From Streptomyces sp. NBC_00461 (GTDB taxonomy: Bacteria; Actinomycetota; Actinomycetes; Streptomycetales; Streptomycetaceae), in NCBI RefSeq assembly GCF_036013935.1, contig NZ_CP107902.1, forward strand, positions 4,559,001-4,623,000: a DNA stretch of 64,000 nucleotides, given 5' to 3'. Of the stretch, positions 51,801 to 59,930 are shown one piece after another (position 1 is the first letter of the stretch; every line of letters starts with the position of its first letter). The notes under the pieces are model-generated. The model was given only the letters and a program-made list of their open reading frames with translations, ran no database searches and was not told where the DNA came from. Position numbers and translations under genes: made by a program.

Positions 51801-51833
51801 AGTGAAGTTGGTTGCCAACTCGATCGAGTTGGC
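51801..51833. promoter_or_regulatory. conserved operator and palindrome between GntR copy 2 and the small membrane gene
   Basis: AGTGAAGTTGGTTGCCAACT (51801-51820) contains AGTTGG-TTG-CCAACT. A second perfect 20-bp palindrome, GCCAACTCGATCGAGTTGGC (51814-51833), overlaps it. The first 20 bp differ by two bases from 53167-53186 in the sister unit. Confidence 0.65.
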
Positions 51834-51932
51834 GGAAGTTTTGCTTCCTCTCTCCACCCGCCTCGATTCGAGTTCCCACGCAACACCCCCCACCGCACCG
51901 TCCCGCCCGCGAAGCCTGAAGGGGGAACCACC

Positions 51933-52121
51933 GTGCCTGCTCTCGCCCTCCTCTCCGCCATATTCGTCGTCGGCTTCGAACAGGTCGTCAGCTGGAAGTA
52001 CGGCGCCACCGGCATCATCGGTCTGCTGCTGCTCACCATCGGCATCAAGGCCAAGAACCCGGCCGTCAGCTCCATCGGGGCCGTCGTGCTCGCCCTGCTG
52101 GTCGCGGGGCCCGCTCTATGA
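51933..52121 (+). CDS. 62-aa small membrane protein, unit 1
   Basis: Two hydrophobic segments (PALALLSAIFVVGF; GIIGLLLLTIGI and AVVLALLVAG) around a short polar loop with EQVVSWKYGATG. The motif G-F-E-Q-(V/L)-(V/I)-x-W-K-Y-G-x-x-G-I-I and then IKAKN is shared with the 53263 protein. GTG 51933 has GGGGGAA upstream. Function unknown; a toxin-like or signalling peptide is possible but not shown. Confidence 0.75.
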   Translation: MPALALLSAIFVVGFEQVVSWKYGATGIIGLLLLTIGIKAKNPAVSSIGAVVLALLVAGPAL

Positions 52122-52166
52122 GCGAAGTAGCAGGCCGCGGCCTGGTCGGTCGCACTGTGGGAGACG

Positions 52167-53084
52167 TCAGCTCGTGAGCATCAGCTCCGAACTGATCGTC
52201 TCCCACAGTGCGTTGAACCACAGGTGGGACTGCTCGACGAAGGTGGTGTCGCGCAGGCCGGCGCCCTGGGCGAAGGCGAACAGCATCGACTGCGTGCCCT
52301 CGGCGTCGTACATCTCCAGTTGCTCGTGGTCGATCTCCTCCTCGCGTCGCGTGAGCGTGTAGTACGCGAAGAGCGCCTCCATGCCGTTGAGCAGGTACAG
52401 CTTCACGGGCGGGGTGAAGGGCAGGGCGCGGAAGGTGACGTTCACGTCGATGCCGTGCGTGGTGCGCAGGGCCAGCAGGTTGTGCCGCAGGACCTGGCCC
52501 TGGGCGTTGCGATGGACCAGCCAGCGGCGCTGCAGCCGGCCGTCGGCGGACGGGTCCACCGGTGTCGGAAAGGCCAGTTCGATGTCGCGGCTGGGCAACA
52601 GGACCCGGACGTCCACCTTGGCTGGTTTCAGCTGTCCCGCGTGGATCCGGCGCAGCGGTTCGCCCATGGCGAGGGTCAGGGAGACCGAGGTCAGGCAGAG
52701 GGCGTCGATCTCGACGTGCGGGGCCGCGAAGGCGTCCGATATGCGCGGGGCGAGGGACACCATGGTCGGCAGCGGTGGCGCTCCGGGGCCGGTCAGGGCC
52801 TTGCCCAGGCCCAGGTCGGAGGCGACGGTCGCCGGGCTTCCCTTGGAAACGTTGGTCAGCAGGTGCTCCGACTGCAGGATCCGCAGCGCCTGGCGTACGG
52901 CGCCGCGCTCCACGCCGAACTCGTCGGCCAACCTGGCCTGCGTGGGCATGCGCTGACCCGGCCGCAGCTCACCCGACGTGATGCGGGCGCGCAGCTCGTC
53001 GGCCACGTCTCGATGGGACGTCTGGGACGTCTGTGGCTGCCGTGACCTCTTCCGCCCATTGACGGCGGCGTGTTTCGGGTCCAC
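52167..53084 (-). CDS. GntR family regulator, copy 3
   Basis: 305 aa. The HTH has MPTQARLADEFGVERGAVRQ in the N-terminal 70 residues. The C-terminal domain shares TPPVKLYLLNGMEALFAYYT and FVEQSHLWFNALWETI with copy 2 and is clearly its duplicate. GTG 53084 (VDPKHAAVNG) lies 6 nt after TAGTGT, as in copy 2, again without SD: a leaderless start is likely. It ends 46 bp after the unit 1 membrane gene. Confidence 0.84.
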   Translation of the reverse strand: MDPKHAAVNGRKRSRQPQTSQTSHRDVADELRARITSGELRPGQRMPTQARLADEFGVERGAVRQALRILQSEHLLTNVSKGSPATVASDLGLGKALTGPGAPPLPTMVSLAPRISDAFAAPHVEIDALCLTSVSLTLAMGEPLRRIHAGQLKPAKVDVRVLLPSRDIELAFPTPVDPSADGRLQRRWLVHRNAQGQVLRHNLLALRTTHGIDVNVTFRALPFTPPVKLYLLNGMEALFAYYTLTRREEEIDHEQLEMYDAEGTQSMLFAFAQGAGLRDTTFVEQSHLWFNALWETISSELMLTS

Positions 53085-53166
53085 AACCAAACACTACAAC
53101 TTCCCGCCATCTTTGGGCAGTTCCAGGAAAGGTGGTTATAAGCCGCTTCCAAACGGAGATAAGTAC

Positions 53167-53186
53167 AGTGAAGTTGGTGACCAACT
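53167..53186. promoter_or_regulatory. conserved operator between GntR copy 3 and the small membrane gene
   Basis: AGTGAAGTTGGTGACCAACT, with the 6-3-6 core AGTTGG-TGA-CCAACT, matching 51801-51820 in 18 of 20 positions; the two differing bases fall in the spacer. The site is 77 nt before the ATG of the small membrane gene. Confidence 0.65.
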
Positions 53187-53262
53187 TCTGCAACATGGTC
53201 AAACTTCAGGAGGGTTGGCCGCAACCAGGGGTCCGCCTCCCCGTCCCGAAGGAGGGACCGTC

Positions 53263-53448
53263 ATGCCGCTCATCGCTCTCGCCGTCGCCGCCCTCGCCAT
53301 CGGATTCGAGCAGCTCATCCAGTGGAAGTACGGGCCGATGGGCATCATCGCCTTCGTGGCGCTGTCCGTCGGAATCAAGGCCAAGAACACCACGATCAGC
53401 GGCATCGGCGCGGTCATCCTCGTGATGCTGCTCGCCCAGTCCGGCTGA
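53263..53448 (+). CDS. 61-aa small membrane protein, unit 2
   Basis: A paralogue of the 51933 protein: ALAIGFEQLIQWKYGPMGII then VGIKAKNTTISGIG and VILVMLLAQ. Two hydrophobic segments with the same central loop. AAGGAGG ends about 8 nt before ATG 53263. Conservation of the loop (W-K-Y-G-x-x-G-I-I) against more variable helices suggests the loop is functional. Confidence 0.78.
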   Translation: MPLIALAVAALAIGFEQLIQWKYGPMGIIAFVALSVGIKAKNTTISGIGAVILVMLLAQSG

Positions 53449-53530
53449 GCCCTACCGGGTTCGTCGTCCCAGGATCCGGCTGGCCGGGCTCCCTTCCGGA
53501 GGGGAGCCGGGAGCCCGACCAGTCTGTACC

Positions 53531-53672
53531 AGCACAGCCACAACCGAACACCGACAACTGAAGAGCTCCGACAGCACAGCCACAACTGAAGAGCACGGCA
53601 GCTGAACCGCACAGCCACAACTGAACAGCACGGCAAGTGAAACGGTCAGTCACAACTGAAGAGCACAGCTAC
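53531..53672. repeat. 35-bp tandem repeats
   Basis: Three or four imperfect copies around AGCCACAACTGAAGAGCAC, starting at 53536, 53578, 53613 and 53648 (spacings 42, 35 and 35). They fill the convergent gap between the small membrane gene and the Eis-like gene. No frame is coding. Confidence 0.65.
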
Positions 53673-53707
53673 GGATGAGTCGTCAGTCGTCGTCGGAAGG
53701 AAGGGGC

Positions 53708-54961
53708 TCAGAACATGTCCGGGCACCACGGTCGCCTGGACGTACGCAGCAGGGCGTCGGCCATTCGGGCGGCGCCCGCTCGTTCTTCCCGCACCCGGCC
53801 CAGCGCCGCGAGCCGCACCACCGACTCGTCGCCCAGCCAGAGCCTCGCCAACTCCCCTACTTCCAGGGTGAGTTCGGCGCTCCGAGTGGTCGGTGTGCAG
53901 GACGCGCCCTGCGCCGACGCCTCAAGGCGGAAGCGGCCGCCCGCCAGGCCGGCCCGGTCTGCGACCTCCAGTACCAGGGAGCCCGCCCCTTCGTACGTCC
54001 GCGACTCCAGCGCCCGTACGACATCCAGGATCCGTACCCACAGCCAGTCCGCGGACGCGGTGATGGCGGCGGCCCTCGGGTCCGGCAGGAAGAGGGGAAG
54101 CAGGTCGTCGGGGGCCCGCTGGCCACTCTTGACCTTGGTGACCCAGTCGATGGAGCAGAGGTAGGTCCACAGGGCGCGCTCCGCGGCCGGGGTCGCCGCG
54201 GTCAGGTGCCGTACGGTCGCCGTGTTCAGGGGCTTGCCCTCGCCCCACGTGTCCTCGACCTCGTACATGGCCAGTCCCCCGACCTCGCCGTCCGCCGTGC
54301 GGTACACGGCGAAGAACGGCTCGGTCCACTTCGGGTCGAGCCGTATGGCGCCCGTGTTGAGCTGCCACCACCAGTCGTCGCGGCTGACGACGCCGGGGGT
54401 CGCGCGGCGGACGCGGTCGTGCAGTTCGGGACCGAGTTTGCGTACGTCCTCGGCGTCCACGAGGTCCACACGGCCGCCGTCGTCCGGGCCGGACCAGCGG
54501 CGGTCGAGACCGGTGCGCGGGACGTCGACGGTCCACTCGGCGGCCGTGGTGGCGGGGCCGAAGCCGTAGCGTCCGTAGATCGGGTACTCGGCGGCGATCA
54601 GGGTGGCCACGGCGTCGCCGCGCTCCTTGGCGCTCGCGAGGTCCTGGCCCATCATGCGGGTGAGCAGGCCGCGGCGGCGGTGGGTGGCGGTGACCGTGAC
54701 CCCCGAGACAGCGTCGGCGGCCACGAGGGCGCCGCCGACCGCGGTGACCTCCTGGGCGAAGGAGCGGAACGTCGCCACGCAGCGGGCTCCGTCGAAGGCG
54801 CCCAGCCAGCGGCCCTGTTCGAACTGGGTGCGGCGGGCTTCGAGATCGGTCTCGGTGACGGTGGGTTCACGCAGGAAGCCGGTGTTCACGGCGCGGAGCC
54901 ACTCGGGGAGTTCTGCCTCGGTGATCGGGCGGACGTCTATGTCGGAGTGCGCGCGGGTCAT
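53708..54961 (-). CDS. Eis-like GNAT N-acetyltransferase
   Basis: A 417-aa protein of the Eis family: an N-terminal GNAT domain with [21 protein letters not shown] (acetyl-CoA motif, about residues 88-108), a second degenerate GNAT, and a C-terminal sterol-carrier-like domain. [13 protein letters not shown] is the conserved Y-x-I-Y-x-R-Y-G-F-G. In mycobacteria Eis acetylates aminoglycosides at several amines; the last residue, Phe417, is the C-terminal carboxylate base in that family, which fits. ATG 54961. Confidence 0.88.
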   Translation of the reverse strand: MTRAHSDIDVRPITEAELPEWLRAVNTGFLREPTVTETDLEARRTQFEQGRWLGAFDGARCVATFRSFAQEVTAVGGALVAADAVSGVTVTATHRRRGLLTRMMGQDLASAKERGDAVATLIAAEYPIYGRYGFGPATTAAEWTVDVPRTGLDRRWSGPDDGGRVDLVDAEDVRKLGPELHDRVRRATPGVVSRDDWWWQLNTGAIRLDPKWTEPFFAVYRTADGEVGGLAMYEVEDTWGEGKPLNTATVRHLTAATPAAERALWTYLCSIDWVTKVKSGQRAPDDLLPLFLPDPRAAAITASADWLWVRILDVVRALESRTYEGAGSLVLEVADRAGLAGGRFRLEASAQGASCTPTTRSAELTLEVGELARLWLGDESVVRLAALGRVREERAGAARMADALLRTSRRPWCPDMF

Positions 54962-55139
54962 GGGATCACGGTAGGTGTCCGGAGGTGGGGTGTCGCGGTG
55001 TTTTCTCCCGCCCCCGCCAGGGGCTCACCTGGGGACCCCCGTCAGGCCCAATGGGGACCCAGGGGCTCGTCCTCGTACGCCGGACGGTCGGTCTGCGAGA
55101 CGCACGACCGGCCGCTCCAGAACACCGCCCGGACCTCCC

Positions 55140-55420
55140 CAGCATCTTCAGGACCAGGTCCCGGTGGAAGGACTCCCCCGAGTGGCTCGCGGCGGCGAGG
55201 GCGAGGGCTCGCCCGACTGGTCGAGGCCCGCCCGCAGGACGCCCGCCGCCTGCATCGGCTTGTTGGAAGAGCGCGGGAAGACCGGGGAGGTCACGTCCCC
55301 GAGGGCCAGCTGAACCGACCCGTCCGCGCCCAGCACCACCAGGCTGCCCCGATGCCGGCCCTCGACGAATCCCGAACGTACGACCTCGCAGAGGACGGGC
55401 GGTGCGACGGGCTCGGACAT
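55140..55420 (-). pseudogene. asparaginase (PF06089-type) remnant
   Basis: An N-terminal fragment of an actinobacterial asparaginase: PPVLCEVVRSGFVEGRHRGS, and PRSSNKPMQAAGVLRAG at about residues 49-65. After LDQSGE the frame shifts; the following frame has LALAAASHSGESFHRDLVLK, the next conserved block. The remaining two thirds of the gene are missing (family length about 320 aa). It is a dead gene. The ATG at 55420 is intact. Confidence 0.8.
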
Positions 55421-55442
55421 CGGCGGTGACCCTTCGGAGGCG

Positions 55443-56051
55443 TCACATCAGCAGGTCGTCGACCTGCGCTTCCCCCTCACGGTACCGGCGCGCCATCTCA
55501 CCGCTGCAGTCGTCCGCGGTCCGCTGCAGCCGCTGCCGCCTCAGGGACACCTGCTGCTCGTAGCGGACGAGCCGGCCCATCGCCGTGTTCAGCTCCAGGT
55601 CGGTGCGCGCCTGGAGGTCGGAGAGTTCGACCTCGGCGAGCATGTCGGCGGCCAGCCGCCGGTACTCCTCGTTGTGCGGGGTGCCCAGGGTGACGTGGCG
55701 GGCGGAGGAGCGGTGACGGGCCGGGGCGTCCGTGAGGATCTCGGACAGCCGCTCGACCACGGAACCCGCGCCCGCCGGTGAACGCCGCGCCAACTCCGCC
55801 CGCAGGATGTCGATACGCCCCTGCAGCAGCCGCCGTACGTAGCTGAGATCGGCCTCGTCGCGCTGCGCGTCACGGCGCAGGATGCGCAGTTCGGCGAGGC
55901 TCAGCACGGCCAGGTCGTGCGCGGGTGGATCGCAGGGCCGCTGCGGGCTCGGGCTGTCGGTGCGCTGCACGGGCGGCCGCAGGGCCATCCGCTCTCCTGT
56001 TCGGATCAGCGAGACAGCCCCAGGCGGCTGCCCGGTACTCGATGTGCTCAT
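55443..56051 (-). CDS. rsiG: RsiG, c-di-GMP-dependent anti-sigma factor of sigma-WhiG
   Basis: 202 aa. Two helices each carry the E-x3-S-x2-R-x3-Q-x3-D signature of RsiG: DEADLSYVRRLLQGRID at about residues 65-81 and YEQQVSLRRQRLQRTAD near the C-terminus. Two such motifs together hold a c-di-GMP dimer. RsiG with c-di-GMP sequesters the sporulation sigma factor WhiG and so blocks early sporulation in Streptomyces. ATG 56051 or 55988 are possible starts; the longer form agrees better with the known protein. It is monocistronic. Confidence 0.9.
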   Translation of the reverse strand: MSTSSTGQPPGAVSLIRTGERMALRPPVQRTDSPSPQRPCDPPAHDLAVLSLAELRILRRDAQRDEADLSYVRRLLQGRIDILRAELARRSPAGAGSVVERLSEILTDAPARHRSSARHVTLGTPHNEEYRRLAADMLAEVELSDLQARTDLELNTAMGRLVRYEQQVSLRRQRLQRTADDCSGEMARRYREGEAQVDDLLM

Positions 56052-56210
56052 GTGCCTCTACCGTCCCCTCGACCGGCGCGTGAAAGCATCGTGCCACCCC
56101 AAGTGGTCGCTATGTGAACGAGTGCCCCCGATCGGCCCCAGATGGGGGGTTAAGGAATAAAAAAGAATGCTGGTGCAGTACCCTCCGGGCCGCCCGGCAT
56201 GATGGGTCGT

Positions 56211-56636
56211 ATGCGAGCAGTGGTGCAGAGGGTGGACGGCGCGAGCGTCGTCGTCGGCGGCGAGACGGTCGGGGAGATCATCGGCGAGGGGCTGTGCGTC
56301 CTCGTCGGGGTGACACACGAGGACACCAAGGAGAAGGCGGCCCAGCTCGCCCGCAAACTCTGGTCGATCCGCATGCTGCACGACGAGAAGTCCTGCAGTG
56401 ACATCGACGCCCCGCTGCTCGTGATCAGCCAGTTCACGCTCTACGGGGACGCCCGCAAGGGCCGCCGGCCCACCTGGAACGCCGCCGCCCCGGGTGATGT
56501 CGCCGAGCCCCTCGTCGAGGAGGTCGTCGCCCAGCTGCGGGCGCTCGGCGCGACGGTGCGGACGGGCCGTTTCGGTGCACAGATGCGGGTGTCGCTGACG
56601 AACGACGGCCCGTTCACCGTCTTCCTTGAGATCTAG
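56211..56636 (+). CDS. dtd: D-aminoacyl-tRNA deacylase
   Basis: 141 aa. It removes D-amino acids (and glycine mischarges) from tRNA. The catalytic motif SQFTLYGD is near residue 72. The cross-subunit motif, usually GPVT, reads NDGPFT here, a variant I recall from other Streptomyces Dtd. [15 protein letters not shown] is the usual N-terminus. ATG 56211 is preferred over ATGs at 56199-56202. Its stop precedes the convergent ygfZ gene by 18 bp. Confidence 0.94.
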   Translation: MRAVVQRVDGASVVVGGETVGEIIGEGLCVLVGVTHEDTKEKAAQLARKLWSIRMLHDEKSCSDIDAPLLVISQFTLYGDARKGRRPTWNAAAPGDVAEPLVEEVVAQLRALGATVRTGRFGAQMRVSLTNDGPFTVFLEI

Positions 56637-56654
56637 GGTCGATCCAGGCTTGAT

Positions 56655-57620
56655 CTAGGGTTCCACGACGGCTTCCTGCGCGGCAGCCGTGTCCCCCGCC
56701 ATCAGCCGCGCCTCCACCGGCACGTTCCGCTTCACCAGGGCCAGGGCGACCGGGCCCAGCTCGTGATGGCGTACGGACGTCGTGATGAAGCCGATCTTGC
56801 GGCCGTCGGGATCCTCGTCGGCGAGGCGGATCTCCGTGCCGGGGACGGGCAGGTACACCTCGCTGCCGTCCAGATGCAGGAACACCAGACGGCGGGGCGG
56901 CTTGCCGAGGTTCTGCACCCGCGCCACCGTCTCCTGGCCCCGGTAGCAGCCCTTCTGCAGGTGCACCGCGCTGCCGATCCAGCCCAGCTCGTGCGGGATG
57001 GTGCGGTGGTCGGTCTCGAAGCCGAGGCGCGGGCGGTGGTGTTCGACGCGCAGCGCCTCGTACGCGAGGATCCCGGCCGGCGGGCCGGACTTCTCCGCGT
57101 ACGCCTCCAGGTCCGCCCGCGGCAGGAAGAGATCGCGGCCGTACGGCGTCTCGCGTACGGCGACACCCTCCGGCACGTCGGCGATCGAACCGGCCGGCAG
57201 GTGCACCACCGCGAACTCGGCCGTGCGGTCGGCGACTTCGACCCTGGAGAAGAACTTCATCGACTCCAGGTAGGCGAGGAGCGCGTCCTGCGTGCCGGGC
57301 TCGATGTGGGCCCACACCGTCTCGCCGTCGTCGACCAGGTAGAGCGCGTGCTCGATGTGGCCGTGGGCGGAGAGGATCAGCGCCTCGGTTGCCTGGCCGG
57401 CCGGGAGGTCGCTGACGTGCTGGGTGAGCAGCAGGTGCAGCCAGCTCAGCCGGTCGTCGCCGGTCACGGTGATGACGCCCCGGTGGGAGAGGTCGACGAA
57501 GCCGGTGCCGTCGGCGAGGGCGCGCTGTTCCCGGAACAGTTCGCCGTAGTGGGCGGCGACGCCTTCGTCCACGCCCTCGGCGGGGACGGCGCCGGGCAGG
57601 GACAGGAGAGGGCTCTTCAT
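56655..57620 (-). CDS. ygfZ: YgfZ/GcvT-like folate-binding Fe-S maintenance protein
   Basis: 321 aa. The YgfZ signature KGCYRGQETVARVQNLGK is intact, with the reactive Cys. The GcvT-like fold includes VDLSHRGVITVTGDDRLSWL and RLGFETDHRTIPHEL. YgfZ uses tetrahydrofolate to support [4Fe-4S] clusters on selected enzymes (MiaB and others). ATG 57620 is chosen; GTG 57626 is also possible. It is followed, with a gap of 10 bp, by nur upstream on the same strand, so both may be in an operon. Confidence 0.9.
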   Translation of the reverse strand: MKSPLLSLPGAVPAEGVDEGVAAHYGELFREQRALADGTGFVDLSHRGVITVTGDDRLSWLHLLLTQHVSDLPAGQATEALILSAHGHIEHALYLVDDGETVWAHIEPGTQDALLAYLESMKFFSRVEVADRTAEFAVVHLPAGSIADVPEGVAVRETPYGRDLFLPRADLEAYAEKSGPPAGILAYEALRVEHHRPRLGFETDHRTIPHELGWIGSAVHLQKGCYRGQETVARVQNLGKPPRRLVFLHLDGSEVYLPVPGTEIRLADEDPDGRKIGFITTSVRHHELGPVALALVKRNVPVEARLMAGDTAAAQEAVVEP

Positions 57621-57630
57621 GGGCACAAGC

Positions 57631-58092
57631 CTACGACTCGGTAGTTGAACTCTTCAGAGAGCTCTGCGGAACCGCCTTCGCCGCGCAGTCCTTGCAGCGG
57701 CCGAAGATCGCGAAGTGCTTCATGTCCGTGTCGAAGCCGAACTCGCGGCGGAGCTTGGCGGTGAACTCGGCGGCCACCGACATGTCCGCCTCGATCACGT
57801 TCGTGCAGTCGCGGCAGACCAGGTGGATGTGGTGGTGCCGGTCCGCGAGGTGGTACGTCGGCGCGCCGTGCCCGAGGTGGGCGTGGCTGACCAGCCCGAG
57901 CTCCTCCAGGAGCTCCAGGGTCCGGTACACGGTGGAGATGTTGACCCCCGACGCCGTCTTCTTCACTTCCGTGAGGATGTCGTCGGGGGTCGCGTGCTCA
58001 AGGGTGTCCACGGCTTCGAGGACAAGCTGACGCTGCGGCGTCAGCCGGTAGCCGCGCTGCCTGAGGTCGCTCTTCCAGTCGGTGCTCACCAC
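57631..58092 (-). CDS. nur: Nur, nickel-responsive Fur family repressor
   Basis: 153 aa. A Fur-family protein with the full set of Nur metal ligands: His33, His86, His88 and His90 for one site, His70, His72 and His126 for the nickel site. Each residue is in place (EHATPD; SHAHLG; RHHHIH; MKHFAIFG). Two Cys pairs (CRDC; CKDC) form the structural zinc site. With Ni it represses nickel uptake genes and iron superoxide dismutase in Streptomyces. Start GTG 58092 (MVSTDWKSD). Confidence 0.93.
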   Translation of the reverse strand: MVSTDWKSDLRQRGYRLTPQRQLVLEAVDTLEHATPDDILTEVKKTASGVNISTVYRTLELLEELGLVSHAHLGHGAPTYHLADRHHHIHLVCRDCTNVIEADMSVAAEFTAKLRREFGFDTDMKHFAIFGRCKDCAAKAVPQSSLKSSTTES

Positions 58093-58108
58093 ACCGCCGA
58101 GTCTAGAA

Positions 58109-58708
58109 CTACTTGAAGAAGGCGATGCCGTCGTCGGGCATGTCGTCGGGGAGGGCCTTGGCCCAGCGCTCGACGTCGTCCGGGGTGACGACCTTCTTCA
58201 GGTGGGCCGACATGTAGGGGCGCAGCTCGACCTCGGGGGTCTGCTTCTCGCCGACCCACATGAGGTCGCTCTTGACGTAGCCGTACAGGCGCTTGCCGGC
58301 GCTGTAGGGCCGGGAGGCCGCCGTGCGGGCCACCGCGTCCGTGACGAGGTCGATCTGCGGCTTCTGGTGGGCGAGTTCGCCGTACCAGATCTCGATGACG
58401 CCGTCGTCGCGGGTCATCGTCACCTCGACCTTGCGCTGCGCGTCGATCCGCCAGAAGCCGGACTCGGTCTCCAGGGGCCGGACCTTGTTCCCGTCGTTGT
58501 CCAGGACCCAGGTGTGGGAGTGGTACTCCAGGAAGTCCCGGCCGTCGTGGGTGAAGGTGACCTCCTGCCCGAAGTTGCACTTCTCGGCGCCGGGGCTGTG
58601 TTCATCACTGTCTTCGACAGGGGCGTGCACGCCCGCGCCCGCCCAGGTGCCGAGCAGGAAGGCGAGGGGGACGAGGTCCTTGTGGAGGTCGGACGGGATC
58701 TCGATCAT
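58109..58708 (-). CDS. nitrobindin-like (FABP/THAP4-type) heme-binding beta-barrel protein
   Basis: 199 aa. GTWAGAGVHAP near residue 20 is the G-x-W-x-G-x-G of the nitrobindin family. TFTHDGRDFLEYHSHTWVLD and GFWRIDAQ follow, with a late VKSDLMWVGEK. The proximal heme His position near the C-terminal end appears as HLKK. It binds NO or peroxynitrite in related proteins; the function in Streptomyces is unproven. ATG 58708. It is 16 bp upstream of nur on the same strand, thus probably co-transcribed. Confidence 0.82.
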   Translation of the reverse strand: MIEIPSDLHKDLVPLAFLLGTWAGAGVHAPVEDSDEHSPGAEKCNFGQEVTFTHDGRDFLEYHSHTWVLDNDGNKVRPLETESGFWRIDAQRKVEVTMTRDDGVIEIWYGELAHQKPQIDLVTDAVARTAASRPYSAGKRLYGYVKSDLMWVGEKQTPEVELRPYMSAHLKKVVTPDDVERWAKALPDDMPDDGIAFFK

Positions 58709-58733
58709 GGGGTCGGCAGTTCCTTGATGGGGG

Positions 58734-58835
58734 TCAGCGCTGGCCTTGGTACAGCTTCTTCACGGTCAGCCCGGCGAAGGCGAGGACGCCGACGCAGACC
58801 AGAACCAGCAGGGCTTCGAAGAATGCCTCAAGCAC
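58734..58835 (-). CDS. 33-aa single-span membrane peptide
   Basis: A short reading frame, MLEAFFEALLVLVCVGVLAF, then AGLTVKKLYQGQR, with AAGGAG directly before GTG 58835. One hydrophobic helix and a basic C-terminus (KK, R) give an N-out/C-in topology. It ends 25 bp before the nitrobindin-like gene, so the two are in one operon with nur. Codon usage is that of a real gene (GC3 high). Confidence 0.7.
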   Translation of the reverse strand: MLEAFFEALLVLVCVGVLAFAGLTVKKLYQGQR

Positions 58836-58951
58836 GGGGTGCTCCTTGATGAGCGAGGTGGGCGGTACACAGAAGGCCGGGCCCCAGCTTACGCGGCCGG
58901 GGCCGGGCTCTCTTTGTGAGGTACGCCCTCGGCGTTGACTACGCTTCGGTC

Positions 58952-59314
58952 ATGGCGAAGAAGCTCGTGATCAAGGTGACGGCGGGGGCCGATGCGCCCG
59001 AGCGGTGCTCGCAGGCGTTCACGGTGGCGGCGGTGGCCGTGGCCAGCGGCGTCGACGTCTCGCTGTGGCTGACCGGTGAGTCCGCGTGGTTCGCGCTGCC
59101 GGGTCGCGCCGCCGAGTTCGATCTGCCGCACGCGGCTCCGCTGCCCGATCTGCTCGACTCGGTCCTCACGGCGGGCCGGCTCACCCTGTGCACGCAGTGC
59201 GCGGCCCGGCGGGACATCACGGAGAAGGACGTCATCGAGGGCGTACGCATCGCGGGCGCGCAGGTCTTCGTCCAGGAGGCGCTGGGCGACGAGACGCAGG
59301 CGCTCGTCTACTGA
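58952..59314 (+). CDS. DsrE-fold protein
   Basis: 120 aa. MAKKLVIKVTAGADAPERC at the N-terminus, VAVASGVDVSLWLTGE and the C-terminal LCTQCAARRDITEKDVIEG with a CxxC. The fold and Cys pair are those of DsrE/peroxiredoxin-like or sulfur-relay proteins. The role is unknown. ATG 58952. It ends 7 bp inside the convergent DUF3099 gene. Confidence 0.82.
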   Translation: MAKKLVIKVTAGADAPERCSQAFTVAAVAVASGVDVSLWLTGESAWFALPGRAAEFDLPHAAPLPDLLDSVLTAGRLTLCTQCAARRDITEKDVIEGVRIAGAQVFVQEALGDETQALVY

Positions 59315-59568
59315 CGGCGTTTCTTGCCGTCCAGTTCGTCCCACCACTCGTCGGACTTCGGGTCGCCGGAGGGGTCGTCCCACCAGCGGTCGTCGGGGCC
59401 CCGCCGGTTGGCGACCATGGCGGCGACCGGCGGGATGACCATGGCCACGACGCACATGGCGACGGCCGCGGGGACCGACCAGATGCGCACGACTCCCCAG
59501 GCCAGGACGAACAGCGTGATGCAGATGCCCATCATGGCGAAATAGACGCGACGGCGGCGTGCCAGCAT
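59308..59568 (-). CDS. DUF3099 membrane protein
   Basis: 86 aa with two hydrophobic segments (VYFAMMGICITLFVLAWGV; VPAAVAMCVVAMVIPPVAAM) and a Trp/Asp-rich C-terminal tail (DRWWDDP; DEWWDELDGKKRRQ). The pattern is DUF3099, an actinobacterial family of unknown function. It is convergent with the DsrE gene and overlaps it by 7 bp. Confidence 0.8.
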   Translation of the reverse strand: MLARRRRVYFAMMGICITLFVLAWGVVRIWSVPAAVAMCVVAMVIPPVAAMVANRRGPDDRWWDDPSGDPKSDEWWDELDGKKRRQ

Positions 59569-59593
59569 GGCTCCAGGGTAGGTCCGGACACGC

Positions 59594-59627
59594 CGAAGGG
59601 CCGTACGACGAAAGGTACGGCCCTTCG
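59594..59627. terminator. hairpin terminator
   Basis: CGAAGGGCCGTAC (59594-59606) with its complement at 59615-59627, between the DUF3099 gene start and the DUF1416 gene end. It ends the sulfurtransferase-DUF1416 transcript. Confidence 0.8.
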
Positions 59628-59642
59628 TTCGCGCTGGTGGCG

Positions 59643-59930
59643 TCAGACCGCGATCGCGACCTCCGCGAGGCCGCCCTGCTGGGCGACGACCGTGCGGTCG
59701 GCGGTGGCGCCGGGGACGAGGGCGCGGACGGTCCAGGTGCCCTCGGCCGCGTAGAAGCGGAACTGTCCGGTGGCGGAGGTCGGGACCTCCGCGGTGAACT
59801 CGCCGGTCGAGTCCAGCAGGCGGACGTAGCCGACCACGGGCTCGCCGTCCTTCGTCACCTGGCCCTGGATCGTGGTCTCACCGGGCTTGATCGTCGAGGC
59901 GTCCGGGCCGCCGGCCTTCGCTCCACACAT
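59643..59930 (-). CDS. DUF1416 (SseC-like) protein
   Basis: 95 aa. MCGAKAGGPDAS with Cys2 at the N-terminus, KPGETTIQGQVTKDGEPVVG, and a beta-sandwich ending AEVAIAV. DUF1416 proteins always accompany a CysA/SseA-type sulfurtransferase in actinobacteria (sseC in mycobacteria). The gene lies 87 bp downstream of the sulfurtransferase gene. It may accept sulfur through Cys2; that is inference. Confidence 0.85.
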   Translation of the reverse strand: MCGAKAGGPDASTIKPGETTIQGQVTKDGEPVVGYVRLLDSTGEFTAEVPTSATGQFRFYAAEGTWTVRALVPGATADRTVVAQQGGLAEVAIAV

